Shown in pieces: positions 17,871-25,969 of a stretch of 64,000 nt of DNA. Source of the stretch: Ureibacillus composti (lineage in GTDB: Bacteria; Bacillota; Bacilli; Bacillales_A; Planococcaceae); assembly GCA_030348875.1 (NCBI GenBank), contig JAUCEP010000002.1:1443001-1507000 (forward strand), in the 5' to 3' direction. The notes beneath the pieces were generated by a model. That model made no database searches and had not been told where the DNA came from. It was given only the letters and a program-made list of their open reading frames with translations. Position 1 is the first letter of the stretch; each line of letters begins with the position of its first letter. Both the position numbers and the translations under genes were made by a program.

Positions 17871-19250
17871 TCAATCAGCCATTGCACTTTCTTTAAGTGG
17901 GACAGAGGACCTGTCCCTACTGTCCCGCACTTCTTCCTCTTGTCGGTAATGAGCATACTTTTCTTGAACGAAAAGGATAGCGATTCCGCCGAGTAATGCG
18001 GCCATACCGATAAAGGTGAAGTTCATTTGGGCGGATAGGTTCATTGTTAACAGTACCCCTACAAATGTTGGAGCGAATATGCCGCCAACACGTCCGAATG
18101 CCATGGCAGCACCTACTCCTGTTGAACGGACTTCTGGTTGGTAGTATTGAGAAACAAAAGCATTACTGATGTTTTGAACACCAACTGATGCAGCGCCGAT
18201 GATGCCGACCAGTATATAAGCAAGTGCTGTGTTGTTTGTTAATCCGATAGCACTCAATGCGATGAAGCCTAATAAATAGAGTGGTACCATAATTTTTTTA
18301 AAGCCCCATTTATCCGTTAGTCGACCAAAGATAATTGTCCCCACGATCGCTCCTGCATTTAAAGCAACGACAAACAATAGACTATTTCCTAAACTGTAAC
18401 CTGCTTCAATCATCAGTTTTGGTAACCAAACGTTCATCGCGTAAATAAGAACGAAAGCTGAGAAACAAGAAATCCAGAACATGATGGTACTTAGTGCCAG
18501 TTTGTTTTCAAATAGTTTCGCAAGTGGTGAACCGCCTCCTGACTTTCTAGCAGGTTTTACAAAGACTGCATTTGGCGCAAGTGTCACATCAGGATCCAAC
18601 TTGCTATAGATGTTTCGTACTTCTTCGTCTCTTCCTTTTGATAATAAGAAGTTTGCTGATTCTGGTAGCTGTTTCATCAAGAATGGGATGAATACTAATG
18701 GAATAGCCGCAATCCAGAAAATCGGTTTCCAACCCATTTCAGGTAAAAGGGATTTACTAATCATCGCTGCCGCCATTGCGCCAATTGAATATCCACAGAA
18801 AATGAACGACACGATGGCCCCTCTAATTTTTTTCGGTGCGTATTCAGTTGATAAGGCAATGACATTTGGCATTACGCCTCCTAGACCAAGTCCTGCGATG
18901 ACGCGCATAATTGTGAATAGCACAGGTCCTCCGGCGAAAGTTGATAGAGCGGTGAACAAGCTAAACATAATCGTACAAATCATAATGACTTTTTTACGTC
19001 CGATTTTATCTGCCATTAATCCAAACACTACGGCGCCAACTGCAGTACCAGCGGCTGTATAGCTCCCTATGGCTCCTGCTGTAACAGGCGAGATGGACCA
19101 TTCTTCCATTAAGGAAGGCACAATGGAACCATAAATCACAACATCATATCCATCCATTAAGATAATAAAAAAACACCAAACGATTAGGGAAAGATGGAAA
19201 CCACGAAAGCGACTGCGGTCAATGGTTTCATTTATTTGTATAGCATTCAT
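17871..19250 (-). CDS. MFS transporter, aromatic acid:H+ symporter (AAHS) family
   Basis: A 459-residue, 12-helix permease. MDGYDVVIYG in the first helix and GLMADKIGRKK between helices 2 and 3 are typical of the AAHS family (PcaK/BenK/MhbT-like), importers of aromatic carboxylates. The start is the ATG at 19250, preceded by AAGGAGGAATATTTA. A longer frame to 19292 runs into a REP and is not credible. The C-terminus is odd: a reverse REP lies in frame and encodes VRDSRDRSSVPLKE just before the end. The next minus-strand gene upstream is a Dabb protein, then a flavin monooxygenase, suggesting a small aromatic catabolic set. Confidence 0.88.
   Translation of the reverse strand: MNAIQINETIDRSRFRGFHLSLIVWCFFIILMDGYDVVIYGSIVPSLMEEWSISPVTAGAIGSYTAAGTAVGAVVFGLMADKIGRKKVIMICTIMFSLFTALSTFAGGPVLFTIMRVIAGLGLGGVMPNVIALSTEYAPKKIRGAIVSFIFCGYSIGAMAAAMISKSLLPEMGWKPIFWIAAIPLVFIPFLMKQLPESANFLLSKGRDEEVRNIYSKLDPDVTLAPNAVFVKPARKSGGGSPLAKLFENKLALSTIMFWISCFSAFVLIYAMNVWLPKLMIEAGYSLGNSLLFVVALNAGAIVGTIIFGRLTDKWGFKKIMVPLYLLGFIALSAIGLTNNTALAYILVGIIGAASVGVQNISNAFVSQYYQPEVRSTGVGAAMAFGRVGGIFAPTFVGVLLTMNLSAQMNFTFIGMAALLGGIAILFVQEKYAHYRQEEEVRDSRDRSSVPLKESAMAD
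17899..17926 (-). repeat. REP unit 8, inside the AAHS transporter coding sequence
   Basis: Read on the minus strand: GGGACAGTAGGGACAGG then TCCTCTGTCCC. It lies wholly within the last 20 codons of the transporter gene and stays in frame. Confidence 0.9.
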
Positions 19251-19272
19251 TAAATATTCCTCCTTTATAATA

Positions 19273-19334
19273 GGGACACCACGGACAGGCACCTCGTCCC
19301 ATTTTATGGGACGGTGCGCCTGTCCCTCTTGTCC
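19273..19334. repeat. REP pair 9
   Basis: A forward unit (from GGGACACCACGGACAGG to CTCGTCCC, 19273-19300) and a reverse unit (GGGACGGTGCGCCTGTCCC..., 19308-19334), starting 23 bp upstream of the transporter start. The 322-bp gap 19251-19572 holds this pair, pair 10, unit 11 and a tandem duplication. Confidence 0.85.
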
Positions 19335-19411
19335 TACAACTTTAATGATTGAAAGCTTTAACGCGTTTGCGCACTAAAGTGCTAATTGTAAAAAAATAAA
19401 CTAATAATACC

Positions 19412-19466
19412 GGGGCAAGTTCTTCGTCCCATATTTATAGGACAGTGGACCTGTACGAAATGTCCA
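19412..19466. repeat. REP pair 10, degenerate
   Basis: GGGGCAAGTTCTTCGTCCC and, after 8 bp, AGGACAGTGGACCTGTAC...TGTCC. Both units carry several substitutions relative to neighbours, so this looks like an old copy. Confidence 0.7.
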
Positions 19467-19546
19467 AGTAAATGTTTACTTCAGCACATAAACGCTTCAA
19501 CGCGTTTATGTACTAAAGTGTGTTGCGTAAAAAAATATATAATCGC

Positions 19547-19573
19547 GGGACAATGTACCTGTCCCCCTGTCCC
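19547..19573 (-). repeat. REP unit 11, at the Dabb stop codon
   Basis: On the minus strand it reads GGGACAGGGGGACAGG then TACATTGTCCC. Its first G is the last base of the Dabb gene's TAG stop. Confidence 0.9.
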
Positions 19574-19866
19574 TAAATCTCAAAGTCTACAATAATCGTA
19601 TCCTCTACGCCAATTTCCTTTAGGTAAGTAAGGATTTCCTGATGGGCTGGGTGAGGGAGATAGTTTTCTAAAGCTACACGGTCTTCTAGACGTGCGGTTA
19701 ACCCCATATCGTAGCCTTTGCTTCGCTCGGAAAAGTTGATGCCCTGTCTAATATCGATGATACCAGGGATTTTCTCCTTTAACTCAAGCGTACGGCGGAT
19801 TAGCTCTTGTTTTTGTTCTAACGTTGTTTCTGGAGAAAATTTAATTAAAACGATATGTTCAATCAT
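19573..19866 (-). CDS. Dabb (stress-responsive A/B barrel) domain protein
   Basis: A 97-residue dimeric alpha-beta barrel protein. MIEHIVLIKFSPETT at the start, GINFSERSKGYDMGLTARLED in the middle and YLPHPAHQEILTYL near the end are the Dabb hallmarks. Such proteins are small enzymes or accessory proteins in aromatic and polyketide-type pathways. RBS GGAGGATT precedes ATG by about nine bases. It stands between the PhzS-like monooxygenase (68 bp away, across a REP) and the AAHS transporter on the same strand, so it may act in the same pathway. The TAG stop abuts REP 11. Confidence 0.85.
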   Translation of the reverse strand: MIEHIVLIKFSPETTLEQKQELIRRTLELKEKIPGIIDIRQGINFSERSKGYDMGLTARLEDRVALENYLPHPAHQEILTYLKEIGVEDTIIVDFEI

Positions 19867-19908
19867 GGTGAGTAATCCTCCTATATGTTAATCACGCTCA
19901 GATATAGT

Positions 19909-19935
19909 GGGACAATGAACCTGTCCCCATGTCCC
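19909..19935 (-). repeat. REP unit 12, at the flavin monooxygenase stop codon
   Basis: On the minus strand it reads GGGACATGGGGACAGG then TTCATTGTCCC. Its first base is the G of the monooxygenase TAG stop. Confidence 0.9.
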
Positions 19936-21182
19936 TATTTGCTATTCAACGATTCTTTATCGAAGCCTGCAATTTGTTTGTATTTATTGGCAATTTCCGC
20001 AAGCTCCTCGTAGGAAATGACATCGTCTAAGTTTTCAAAGCCATTTGGAGCACGATCTTCAACGATTTGCATCACTTGTTCTGGTCCGTTTTGACGATTC
20101 GTTAATACAATATTTGCTGTTGCATCAAGACGTAATGCTTCATATTCTTTTAAGGCAAGTTCAGCATCAGGTTGTCCTTCAATTACTCGTCCTAGAGCAT
20201 CGGCATCTAAAATTGCTTGTGATGCACCATTTGAACCGATTGGATACATTGGGTGTGCAGCATCACCAAGTAATGTTACTCGTCCAAATGTCCATTGTGG
20301 AAGTGGGTCACGGTCGACCATTGGGAATTCATAAACTGCTTTTGCTTCTTCAATGATTTTCGGCACATTCAGCCAGCCAAAGTCCCAGTTTTTAAAGGCA
20401 GGAGCAAATTTCTCTTTATCGATTTCTTTGTTCCAGTCTGCGCGGTCTGGCATTTCATCAATTGAAAGTTCTGCAATCCAGTTTACAAGAGAGCGACCTT
20501 CTTTTGCTAATTCCGGACTAATTGGGTAGGAAACAAATTTCTGATCTTGGTAACCCGCCATAATCATCGAGCGACCTGTTAAGTATGGAGTTGACTCCGT
20601 AACACCACGCCATAAAATTCTACCGCTGTATTTTGGAAGTCCTTCGTTAGGATAAAAGTGTTTTCGCACGACTGAATGGATGCCATCTGCCGCGATTAGG
20701 ATATCCGCACGATATGTACCAATATGTTCACCTGTTTTTTTATTTTCAAAATGAGCAACCACACCATCTGCTTCGTTTTCAAATGAAGTGAGGTGATGTC
20801 CTGTGAACACAGCTTCTTCGCCTAATTGTTCCTTAACTGCATTTAGGAGTAGCATTTGAAGTTCACCACGGTGAATAGAGTATTGTGGCCATTTATAGCC
20901 CGCAGCCAAGCCGCGATCTTCTTGCCAGATTTTCTTCCCAAATTTATTGACATACATCAGTTCGGCTGTTGGTAAGCCTGTTTTTTCGAGCTCTTCCGAT
21001 AAACCTAGCTCAGTTAGCACTTTAACGGAATGGGGCAATAAATTAATACCAACCCCTAGCGCTTTAATCGTTTCAACACTTTCAAATACTTTCACTAGCA
21101 CGCCAACGCGGTGAAGTTTAAGGGCAGTCGCAAGCCCTCCGATTCCTCCGCCGACGATAATTGCTGATTTAATATTCGGCAA
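19935..21182 (-). CDS. PhzS-like FAD-dependent monooxygenase (group A flavoprotein hydroxylase)
   Basis: A 415-residue aromatic hydroxylase. The FAD-binding start is IIVGGGIGGLATALKLHRVG, the middle DG motif is ADILIAADGIHSVVRKH, and the third motif is VTLLGDAAHPMYPIGSNGASQAILDADAL. The segments PQYSIHRGELQMLLL and YPMVDRDPLPQW-like residues closely match the 5-methylphenazine-1-carboxylate monooxygenase (PhzS) branch. Start chosen: the TTG at 21182, six bases after GGAGGG; an ATG at 21218 has no RBS. Substrate is unknown; an aromatic acid brought in by the neighbouring AAHS transporter is an inference. Confidence 0.85.
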   Translation of the reverse strand: MPNIKSAIIVGGGIGGLATALKLHRVGVLVKVFESVETIKALGVGINLLPHSVKVLTELGLSEELEKTGLPTAELMYVNKFGKKIWQEDRGLAAGYKWPQYSIHRGELQMLLLNAVKEQLGEEAVFTGHHLTSFENEADGVVAHFENKKTGEHIGTYRADILIAADGIHSVVRKHFYPNEGLPKYSGRILWRGVTESTPYLTGRSMIMAGYQDQKFVSYPISPELAKEGRSLVNWIAELSIDEMPDRADWNKEIDKEKFAPAFKNWDFGWLNVPKIIEEAKAVYEFPMVDRDPLPQWTFGRVTLLGDAAHPMYPIGSNGASQAILDADALGRVIEGQPDAELALKEYEALRLDATANIVLTNRQNGPEQVMQIVEDRAPNGFENLDDVISYEELAEIANKYKQIAGFDKESLNSK

Positions 21183-21277
21183 AATAATCCCTCCAAAAAA
21201 TATTAAGTTATGTTTCATTATTACACATGTTTGTTCTTCATTCTACTAAAGTTTAAAGATTTTGATAATTTTTGAGT

Positions 21278-21305
21278 GGGACATAGGGGACAGGTCCCTT
21301 GTCCC
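21278..21305 (+). repeat. REP unit 13, start of a longer repeated module
   Basis: Identical over 30 bp to unit 7 at 17737. Similarity continues through TGAAAT, ATAGGAACG and a GCCCACCTA...TAGGTGGGC hairpin to about 21375. Here it does not follow a plus-strand gene. Confidence 0.92.
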
Positions 21306-21346
21306 AGTGCATAGATGAAATGATATATATAATAGGAACGAATTTA

Positions 21347-21374
21347 GCCCACCTAAATAAATAGGTGGGCCTTT
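21347..21374. terminator. Hairpin terminator within the repeated module
   Basis: GCCCACCTA (21347-21355) pairs with TAGGTGGGC (21362-21370), followed by CTTT on the plus strand and a weak U-rich tract on the minus strand. It probably ends transcription of the exported-protein gene read from the minus strand. Confidence 0.65.
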
Positions 21375-21416
21375 AAATTAAATTCAACGCAAATCCTCAT
21401 CCAAATCAGGAAAAGT

Positions 21417-21443
21417 GGGACAGTGTACCTGTCCCCCTGTCCC
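21417..21443 (-). repeat. REP unit 14, after the exported-protein gene
   Basis: On the minus strand it reads GGGACAGGGGGACAGG then TACACTGTCCC, starting 7 bp after the TAA stop. It is the rightmost REP in the window; I found none from 21.5 to 64 kb. Confidence 0.88.
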
Positions 21444-21450
21444 TTCTCCA

Positions 21451-23439
21451 TTATTTCGCTTCTGTTCGTTCCTCACCTTTTGGCAAGTATTTTAGCATCT
21501 CTAAATCTTTTAAGCCGTTATAGATTTTTGTTGTGTAACCTAATGTGTCACTAGAAAGGTAAGAAGATTTGGAAGCAATCATTTCTTCTAATGTAGCTAA
21601 ATATTTTGGGGCAATTTTAGACCATAATTTATAGGAATTGATTAAATCCTCAAGAGATAAATGCTGATAGTCATCCCCGACAAAAGTACCGTCTGGTGAT
21701 ATTTTATACCAAATATTGCCGTTATCGCGAATCCAATTTTTCTGATCTTTTTCAATTGCTGTCATAATGGCACGTGCAGTTTTTAAATACTTCTCGTCTC
21801 CAAACTCTTCATAAGCCAGCAATAATAAATTCATTCCACCTAATACATGGTTCATGGAGGAATGAGTTGTCACTTCTTGATTAATTGGGAAGTAATCTGA
21901 TATGTAGAAGGAATCCTCATCCACTTCTATGACATGGCCTTGTTCTTTTTGAAGGACTAATAAATCTGCATAATTACGTAATGGTTCATTATAGTTTTTA
22001 ACGTGAAATAATTCACCACTATTATAGTAAAATAACGCAATATATTCATTGAATCGCGTATCAATAAATGGGGCAGAGATGTTATATAATCCTTTTAAAT
22101 AAGTGCTTGTTACTTCTGTTGGCCAATATGTTCGATCTCCTTTAAAGATATCTAAATTGACAAAAGAGTTGTATACGAGATTTTCAAAAAATCGATCTCC
22201 CTGTTGCTTATAAAGTGCCAGTGCTCGGTCTTCTATTAGTAATAATAAGTTTCTACCATAACCATAGCCACTTTGAGGCAGTGGTTCAGTTGATGTAGCC
22301 ATTTTGTTAAATGGTCCTTCAGCAGTATACCAATTATTACGTTTCGAATAATATTCGGCATTTTCTTGCATCCAGGCTTCACGATTATAATCTGATTTAA
22401 ATAATGTTTGATCTGAATTCATAACCCAATGCTCGACAATATCATTACCTGTTGAGGAAAGTGAATTAATGGTTAAAAATGCATTCCCGACTTGGGCATA
22501 AGCGAACGATTCTGTTTCAGCTAATAGACTACGCATCGAGCTTTTACCGCCATCCTCGTATTCCATAGTCAGCTGTTTAGATTTATATGCTTTGCCGATC
22601 ATTTGCTCTTCTTTTGAACCGTCCTCTTTTGTCAGACGCAGCAATCCGACTGGATAGGAAGTGATGTCTTCTCCTATCACGGTTCCGTCATCCCGTACTA
22701 ATGGATAACGGTCAAAGCGGAATAAATCGTTTGAACTCACGTTTTCTTCGATTTGAATTAAGTCAATATTCTTTTGAGTTCCACTAACATTATCAAATCT
22801 AGTAAAAATAAAGTAATCTCCATTATTAAATGTACGAACAGTAACGGTTACTTTTGAGCCGATGATTCCAACTGAATAGATTAATTCTTGGTCTACTGCA
22901 TATCCATAATCGATCTTGTTATGATTGATTAAGGTAAGCGGTTCAAATGCACGTAAGTAGACATCTTCATCCAGAATCACTGGGATTTTTGCAAAGTAAG
23001 CACTAGTACTTGTCATTTGGAAAGATGGTGAGGACTGTGATGCTTCTACCTTACTATCAGTATGTATTAAAAAACCTTCATTAAGTTTATTTGAAAATTG
23101 CTCATATGTAAGTGGCTGAGTGTGCATCTCTGTAATAGCCACTTTATTTTTATATAAACTTTTTATTTCTTTATAAGTCCATGACACTTGAAAAATTTGA
23201 TTTGCTCGATTTAATGCTTGTTCTTCTTCTACTTTTGTTATAGCTGTTTGTGGACGAAAGTGTAAATTTGGATCAAACTTTAATACATCCAACTCGTATG
23301 AGGTAATTTCATCCTTTTCTGATTGATTTTTTGCTATATCCCTACTTTTTATTTCATCAGTTGACTGCGCATAACTTGGTACCGTTATGGCAATTGTTGC
23401 AATGAAAGTAAGACAGATATGCTTTACATACTTTTGCAA
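21451..23439 (-). CDS. Exported protein with an alpha/alpha-toroid-like C-terminus
   Basis: A 662-residue protein with a cleavable signal peptide (hydrophobic 8-22, VPSYAQ before the likely cut). Residues about 60-320 look beta-rich and repetitive. Residues about 370-640 are helical, with aromatic pairs (YGYGRNLLLLIEDRAL, SSMNHVLGGMNLLLLAYEEFG, NGNIWYKISPDGTF) reminiscent of glucuronyl C5-epimerase or glycosidase (alpha/alpha) barrels. I do not recognise the family. Start is TTG at 23439, seven bases after CGGAGG. It stands alone, divergent from the agr operon. A polysaccharide-directed role is a guess from fold resemblance. Confidence 0.75.
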   Translation of the reverse strand: MQKYVKHICLTFIATIAITVPSYAQSTDEIKSRDIAKNQSEKDEITSYELDVLKFDPNLHFRPQTAITKVEEEQALNRANQIFQVSWTYKEIKSLYKNKVAITEMHTQPLTYEQFSNKLNEGFLIHTDSKVEASQSSPSFQMTSTSAYFAKIPVILDEDVYLRAFEPLTLINHNKIDYGYAVDQELIYSVGIIGSKVTVTVRTFNNGDYFIFTRFDNVSGTQKNIDLIQIEENVSSNDLFRFDRYPLVRDDGTVIGEDITSYPVGLLRLTKEDGSKEEQMIGKAYKSKQLTMEYEDGGKSSMRSLLAETESFAYAQVGNAFLTINSLSSTGNDIVEHWVMNSDQTLFKSDYNREAWMQENAEYYSKRNNWYTAEGPFNKMATSTEPLPQSGYGYGRNLLLLIEDRALALYKQQGDRFFENLVYNSFVNLDIFKGDRTYWPTEVTSTYLKGLYNISAPFIDTRFNEYIALFYYNSGELFHVKNYNEPLRNYADLLVLQKEQGHVIEVDEDSFYISDYFPINQEVTTHSSMNHVLGGMNLLLLAYEEFGDEKYLKTARAIMTAIEKDQKNWIRDNGNIWYKISPDGTFVGDDYQHLSLEDLINSYKLWSKIAPKYLATLEEMIASKSSYLSSDTLGYTTKIYNGLKDLEMLKYLPKGEERTEAK

Positions 23440-23901
23440 TGTTTGTCCTCCGCATTTTCATTTCTAATACTTTACTATTATACATAGTTTTGACATAAAC
23501 GAAGAAGAATTAACGCTTCTAACAAGAGGGGTTCAGGTCAATCAGAATTTGCGCACTTTTTCATTTTAAGGTCAAATTGACTAGACTTTTCTGTAAAGTA
23601 GCAAAATTCAATAAAATATAGAGATAAGTTCCCAGGAGGAAGAGTCCCTGCTATTTTTATTGCACTCATGAAGTTTCTTCAAAAAGTTTATTTATAAATC
23701 GTCAAAAGTGATATATCATACCAACATAGACTATTGAGAATTGTACTGGACAGGTTGGAGACGTTCAGGACAAAAAATCTCACGTTGATGAATAGTAAAA
23801 GGATATAAATATGAAATAATGCTAGAATACTAGTGGTTCCTTAGTGTTACTTATCTATGTGAATATTTATTCCTTTTGATGAATGCGGTAGGGAGGAATG
23901 T
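23440..23901. other. Divergent intergenic region between exported protein and agr operon
   Basis: No gene is visible in these 462 bp. It must carry the promoters of both flanking genes. GTTCAGG occurs at about 23530 and again at about 23763 with GGACAGGTTGGAGACGTTCAGGAC around the latter, a faint resemblance to LytTR-type direct repeats, but I could not define a convincing AgrA site. Confidence 0.4.
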
Positions 23902-24483
23902 GTGATATATAGACTAGAAAACTCTTTATATAACTTATTAGTCCAAGAAAATTATTCAGTTCTTGAAAAAGAAAAACTAAGGTTTGGTATTCAGATTGTG
24001 TTATCCGAATTAATAAAATTGCTCATTATTTATTTAATTGCTATTTTATTAGATTGTGTGCTACCAACTTTCATAACACACCTAGCCTTTTTAATTTTAA
24101 GACAAGTTTGTTTAGGATACCATTTCAAAGGTTTACTCACTTGTATTGTATGGAGTATTATTACATTTCCAGTTGCCATTAAATGTTTAATAGAACTTCA
24201 TCATCAGCAGAACTTTTCAGGTGCTACTCTATTTGTAATTTTCTGTACCTTCTTGCTTATGGTATATCTACTTGCGCCAAAAGGGACGGTAAATCAACCT
24301 ATTATTAACGAAAAACATCGCCGTTTTTTACGAAAGAAAATGTGTTTTCGCATGTTACTATTAATTGGGGTGTTCTGTTTCAGTTCAGTGGAAATAAAGC
24401 TATTAATCTCTTATGGAGTTTTAATAGAAGTCATCATGTTAACTTTACAACCAACATTAAAAGGAGATGCCTCAAATGAATAA
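23902..24483 (+). CDS. agrB: AgrB-family autoinducer peptide processing and export protease
   Basis: A 193-residue polytopic membrane protein that cuts the AgrD propeptide and forms the thiolactone. The catalytic pair is present at the family spacing: His and Cys seven residues apart in GYHFKGLLTC (about residues 74-81). Several hydrophobic helices surround it. Start is GTG at 23902, five bases after GGGAGG. The end overlaps the region just before agrD. It is the first gene of a four-gene agr-type operon (B-D-C-A). Confidence 0.92.
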   Translation: MIYRLENSLYNLLVQENYSVLEKEKLRFGIQIVLSELIKLLIIYLIAILLDCVLPTFITHLAFLILRQVCLGYHFKGLLTCIVWSIITFPVAIKCLIELHHQQNFSGATLFVIFCTFLLMVYLLAPKGTVNQPIINEKHRRFLRKKMCFRMLLLIGVFCFSSVEIKLLISYGVLIEVIMLTLQPTLKGDASNE

Positions 24484-24655
24484 AGAGAAAAAAATGAATT
24501 GGTTCAATATTAAATTTCATGCTTCAAAAATAGCAGCAGCCCTTGTAGCAGTAGGAGGAACAGCTACAACGATGTCTTGTACAATCTGGTTCCATGAGAA
24601 GAAAGTTCCTGAACAGTTACTTAGCAATAACCCATTTACAGATGATAAAGAATAG
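24476..24655 (+). CDS. agrD: AgrD-family cyclic lactone autoinducer propeptide
   Basis: A 59-residue precursor. It has an amphipathic N-terminal leader (NWFNIKFHASKIAAALVAVG), a core with one cysteine (MSCTIWFHEKK) and an acidic tail with the conserved VPEQLL, matching staphylococcal VPKEL. By analogy the mature signal is a five-residue thiolactone ring CTIWF with a short exocyclic N-terminal tail. Start is the ATG at 24476, which has AAAGGAGA upstream; it overlaps the agrB stop. The peptide sequence beyond the ring is predicted, not known. Confidence 0.9.
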   Translation: MNKEKKMNWFNIKFHASKIAAALVAVGGTATTMSCTIWFHEKKVPEQLLSNNPFTDDKE

Positions 24656-24670
24656 AGGCATTGACATGTA

Positions 24671-25969
24671 ATGGAACTATTTATATTAAGCATCATTGAA
24701 TTTATTATTCTATTTTGGGCAATAAGCTACGCAACACAAATGAAAATGAGTATGAAACGTATTTTAGCTTATATCTTGCTAAGCATGTGTCCCTCCATCC
24801 TGATCTTTCAATTAATTGGTCAATGGCAAGGAATTGTTTTCTTATTAGTTAGTTCGTTTACATACTTTTTTTGGCTTTCTCGAGCGTTTCTGACTCTTAT
24901 ACATATCTGCTTTGTATTAATTATTGGTGTTTTTACTGACAATCTAACGCAAGTTGTAATGAAACCTTTCTCTTATGACGCCCTTCCAGGGATGTTAGAA
25001 CATTACTGTATTTTCACGGTTTTATTTATTCTTTGTATCATCATTTATAAGCACTCAACTAGAAAAATTTATAAGTTGCTAGAGGAAATGAAAACAGCGT
25101 ATATGCTTATTCTTTTTATTGCTCTGGTGACAATGAGTACGTTTTATATTAACCTCTATCTAACTGAGTACTTATCTGAAAGTAACTTGTTGAAATTTAA
25201 TATCATTACACAGATTACTTATTTTACGATTATGCTCTTTGTTCTATATTTAACAATCGTTAATATTAAGAAGGAGAATCATTTTCGAAGAGTTGAAATT
25301 GAAACCGCTCAGTTTACAGATTATATGCGGTCGTTAGAAGTAATCAATAATGATATGCAAAAGTTCAGACATGATCACGCTAATATTTTAGCATCTATGC
25401 AGGGATATATAGAGATCAATGATTTTGAAGGCTTAAAAAAGTATTTTAGAAAACATATTTTCTCGGCAGAAGAAGATACGCTCAAAAGAAATATGCGCTT
25501 GGCTAATTTATCGAAGTTACAAATTACAGGCATAAAAGGTTTAATTCTAACCAAAACCTTGCAAGCCGAAAAAGAGGGTATAACGGTTAATATTGAAGTT
25601 CCAGATGTAATTGATGAACTGAGTATGAATATAATTGATATTGCTAGAATACTAGGAATCTTCTTAGATAATGCAATAGAAGCAAACATGCAAAATCATA
25701 CTGATAAAGAAATCGATATTGCCATTTTTAAAAGTAGGTCAAATTCCATTATGATTATTATCGAAAACACAATAGAGGATGATCATTCTGTGAAAATCGA
25801 TAAAATATTTAATGATGGATTCTCAACAAAAGGAGAAAATCGTGGAAAAGGACTTAGCACTGTTAGAAGCATTATGAATACCTACCCGAATGTGGTGTTG
25901 CGTACGAATGTAAATAACGGTGTATTCAGTCAAATTATTGAAATGGAAAAAAGTGAGGGAAGTCAATGA
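24671..25969 (+). CDS. agrC: AgrC-family sensor histidine kinase
   Basis: A 432-residue receptor for the cyclic peptide. Six to seven membrane helices fill residues 1-200. Then comes a HPK10-type H-box FRHDHANILASM (His234), an N-box LGIFLDNAIEANM and a G-box GENRGKGLSTVRSIM. The class is the GHKL/SPOB-like kinase typical of agr and com systems. The ATG follows GAGG by 12 bases, a rather long gap. The stop overlaps agrA (ATGA). Confidence 0.92.
   Translation: MELFILSIIEFIILFWAISYATQMKMSMKRILAYILLSMCPSILIFQLIGQWQGIVFLLVSSFTYFFWLSRAFLTLIHICFVLIIGVFTDNLTQVVMKPFSYDALPGMLEHYCIFTVLFILCIIIYKHSTRKIYKLLEEMKTAYMLILFIALVTMSTFYINLYLTEYLSESNLLKFNIITQITYFTIMLFVLYLTIVNIKKENHFRRVEIETAQFTDYMRSLEVINNDMQKFRHDHANILASMQGYIEINDFEGLKKYFRKHIFSAEEDTLKRNMRLANLSKLQITGIKGLILTKTLQAEKEGITVNIEVPDVIDELSMNIIDIARILGIFLDNAIEANMQNHTDKEIDIAIFKSRSNSIMIIIENTIEDDHSVKIDKIFNDGFSTKGENRGKGLSTVRSIMNTYPNVVLRTNVNNGVFSQIIEMEKSEGSQ

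Larger units (their letters stand above)
19345..19573. repeat. Tandem duplication containing REP copies
   Basis: Two stretches about 145 bp apart are similar. 19352-19412 has TTTAACGCGTTTGCGCACTAAAGTG followed by GTAAAAAAATA and then a REP-like block; 19490-19547 has TTCAACGCGTTTATG...CTAAAGTGTG followed by GTAAAAAAATATA and a REP. Each ends at its REP. TAAACGC...GCGTTTA in the second copy can also form a small hairpin. Confidence 0.6.

Noticed and set aside
18610-19062. 150-codon plus-strand frame
   Set aside because: It is antisense to the AAHS transporter and has no ribosome-binding site.
9730-21443. GGGAC repeats as a CRISPR array
   Set aside because: The copies alternate in orientation, are irregularly spaced over 12 kb with genes between, and no cas gene is present. 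They fit REP elements.
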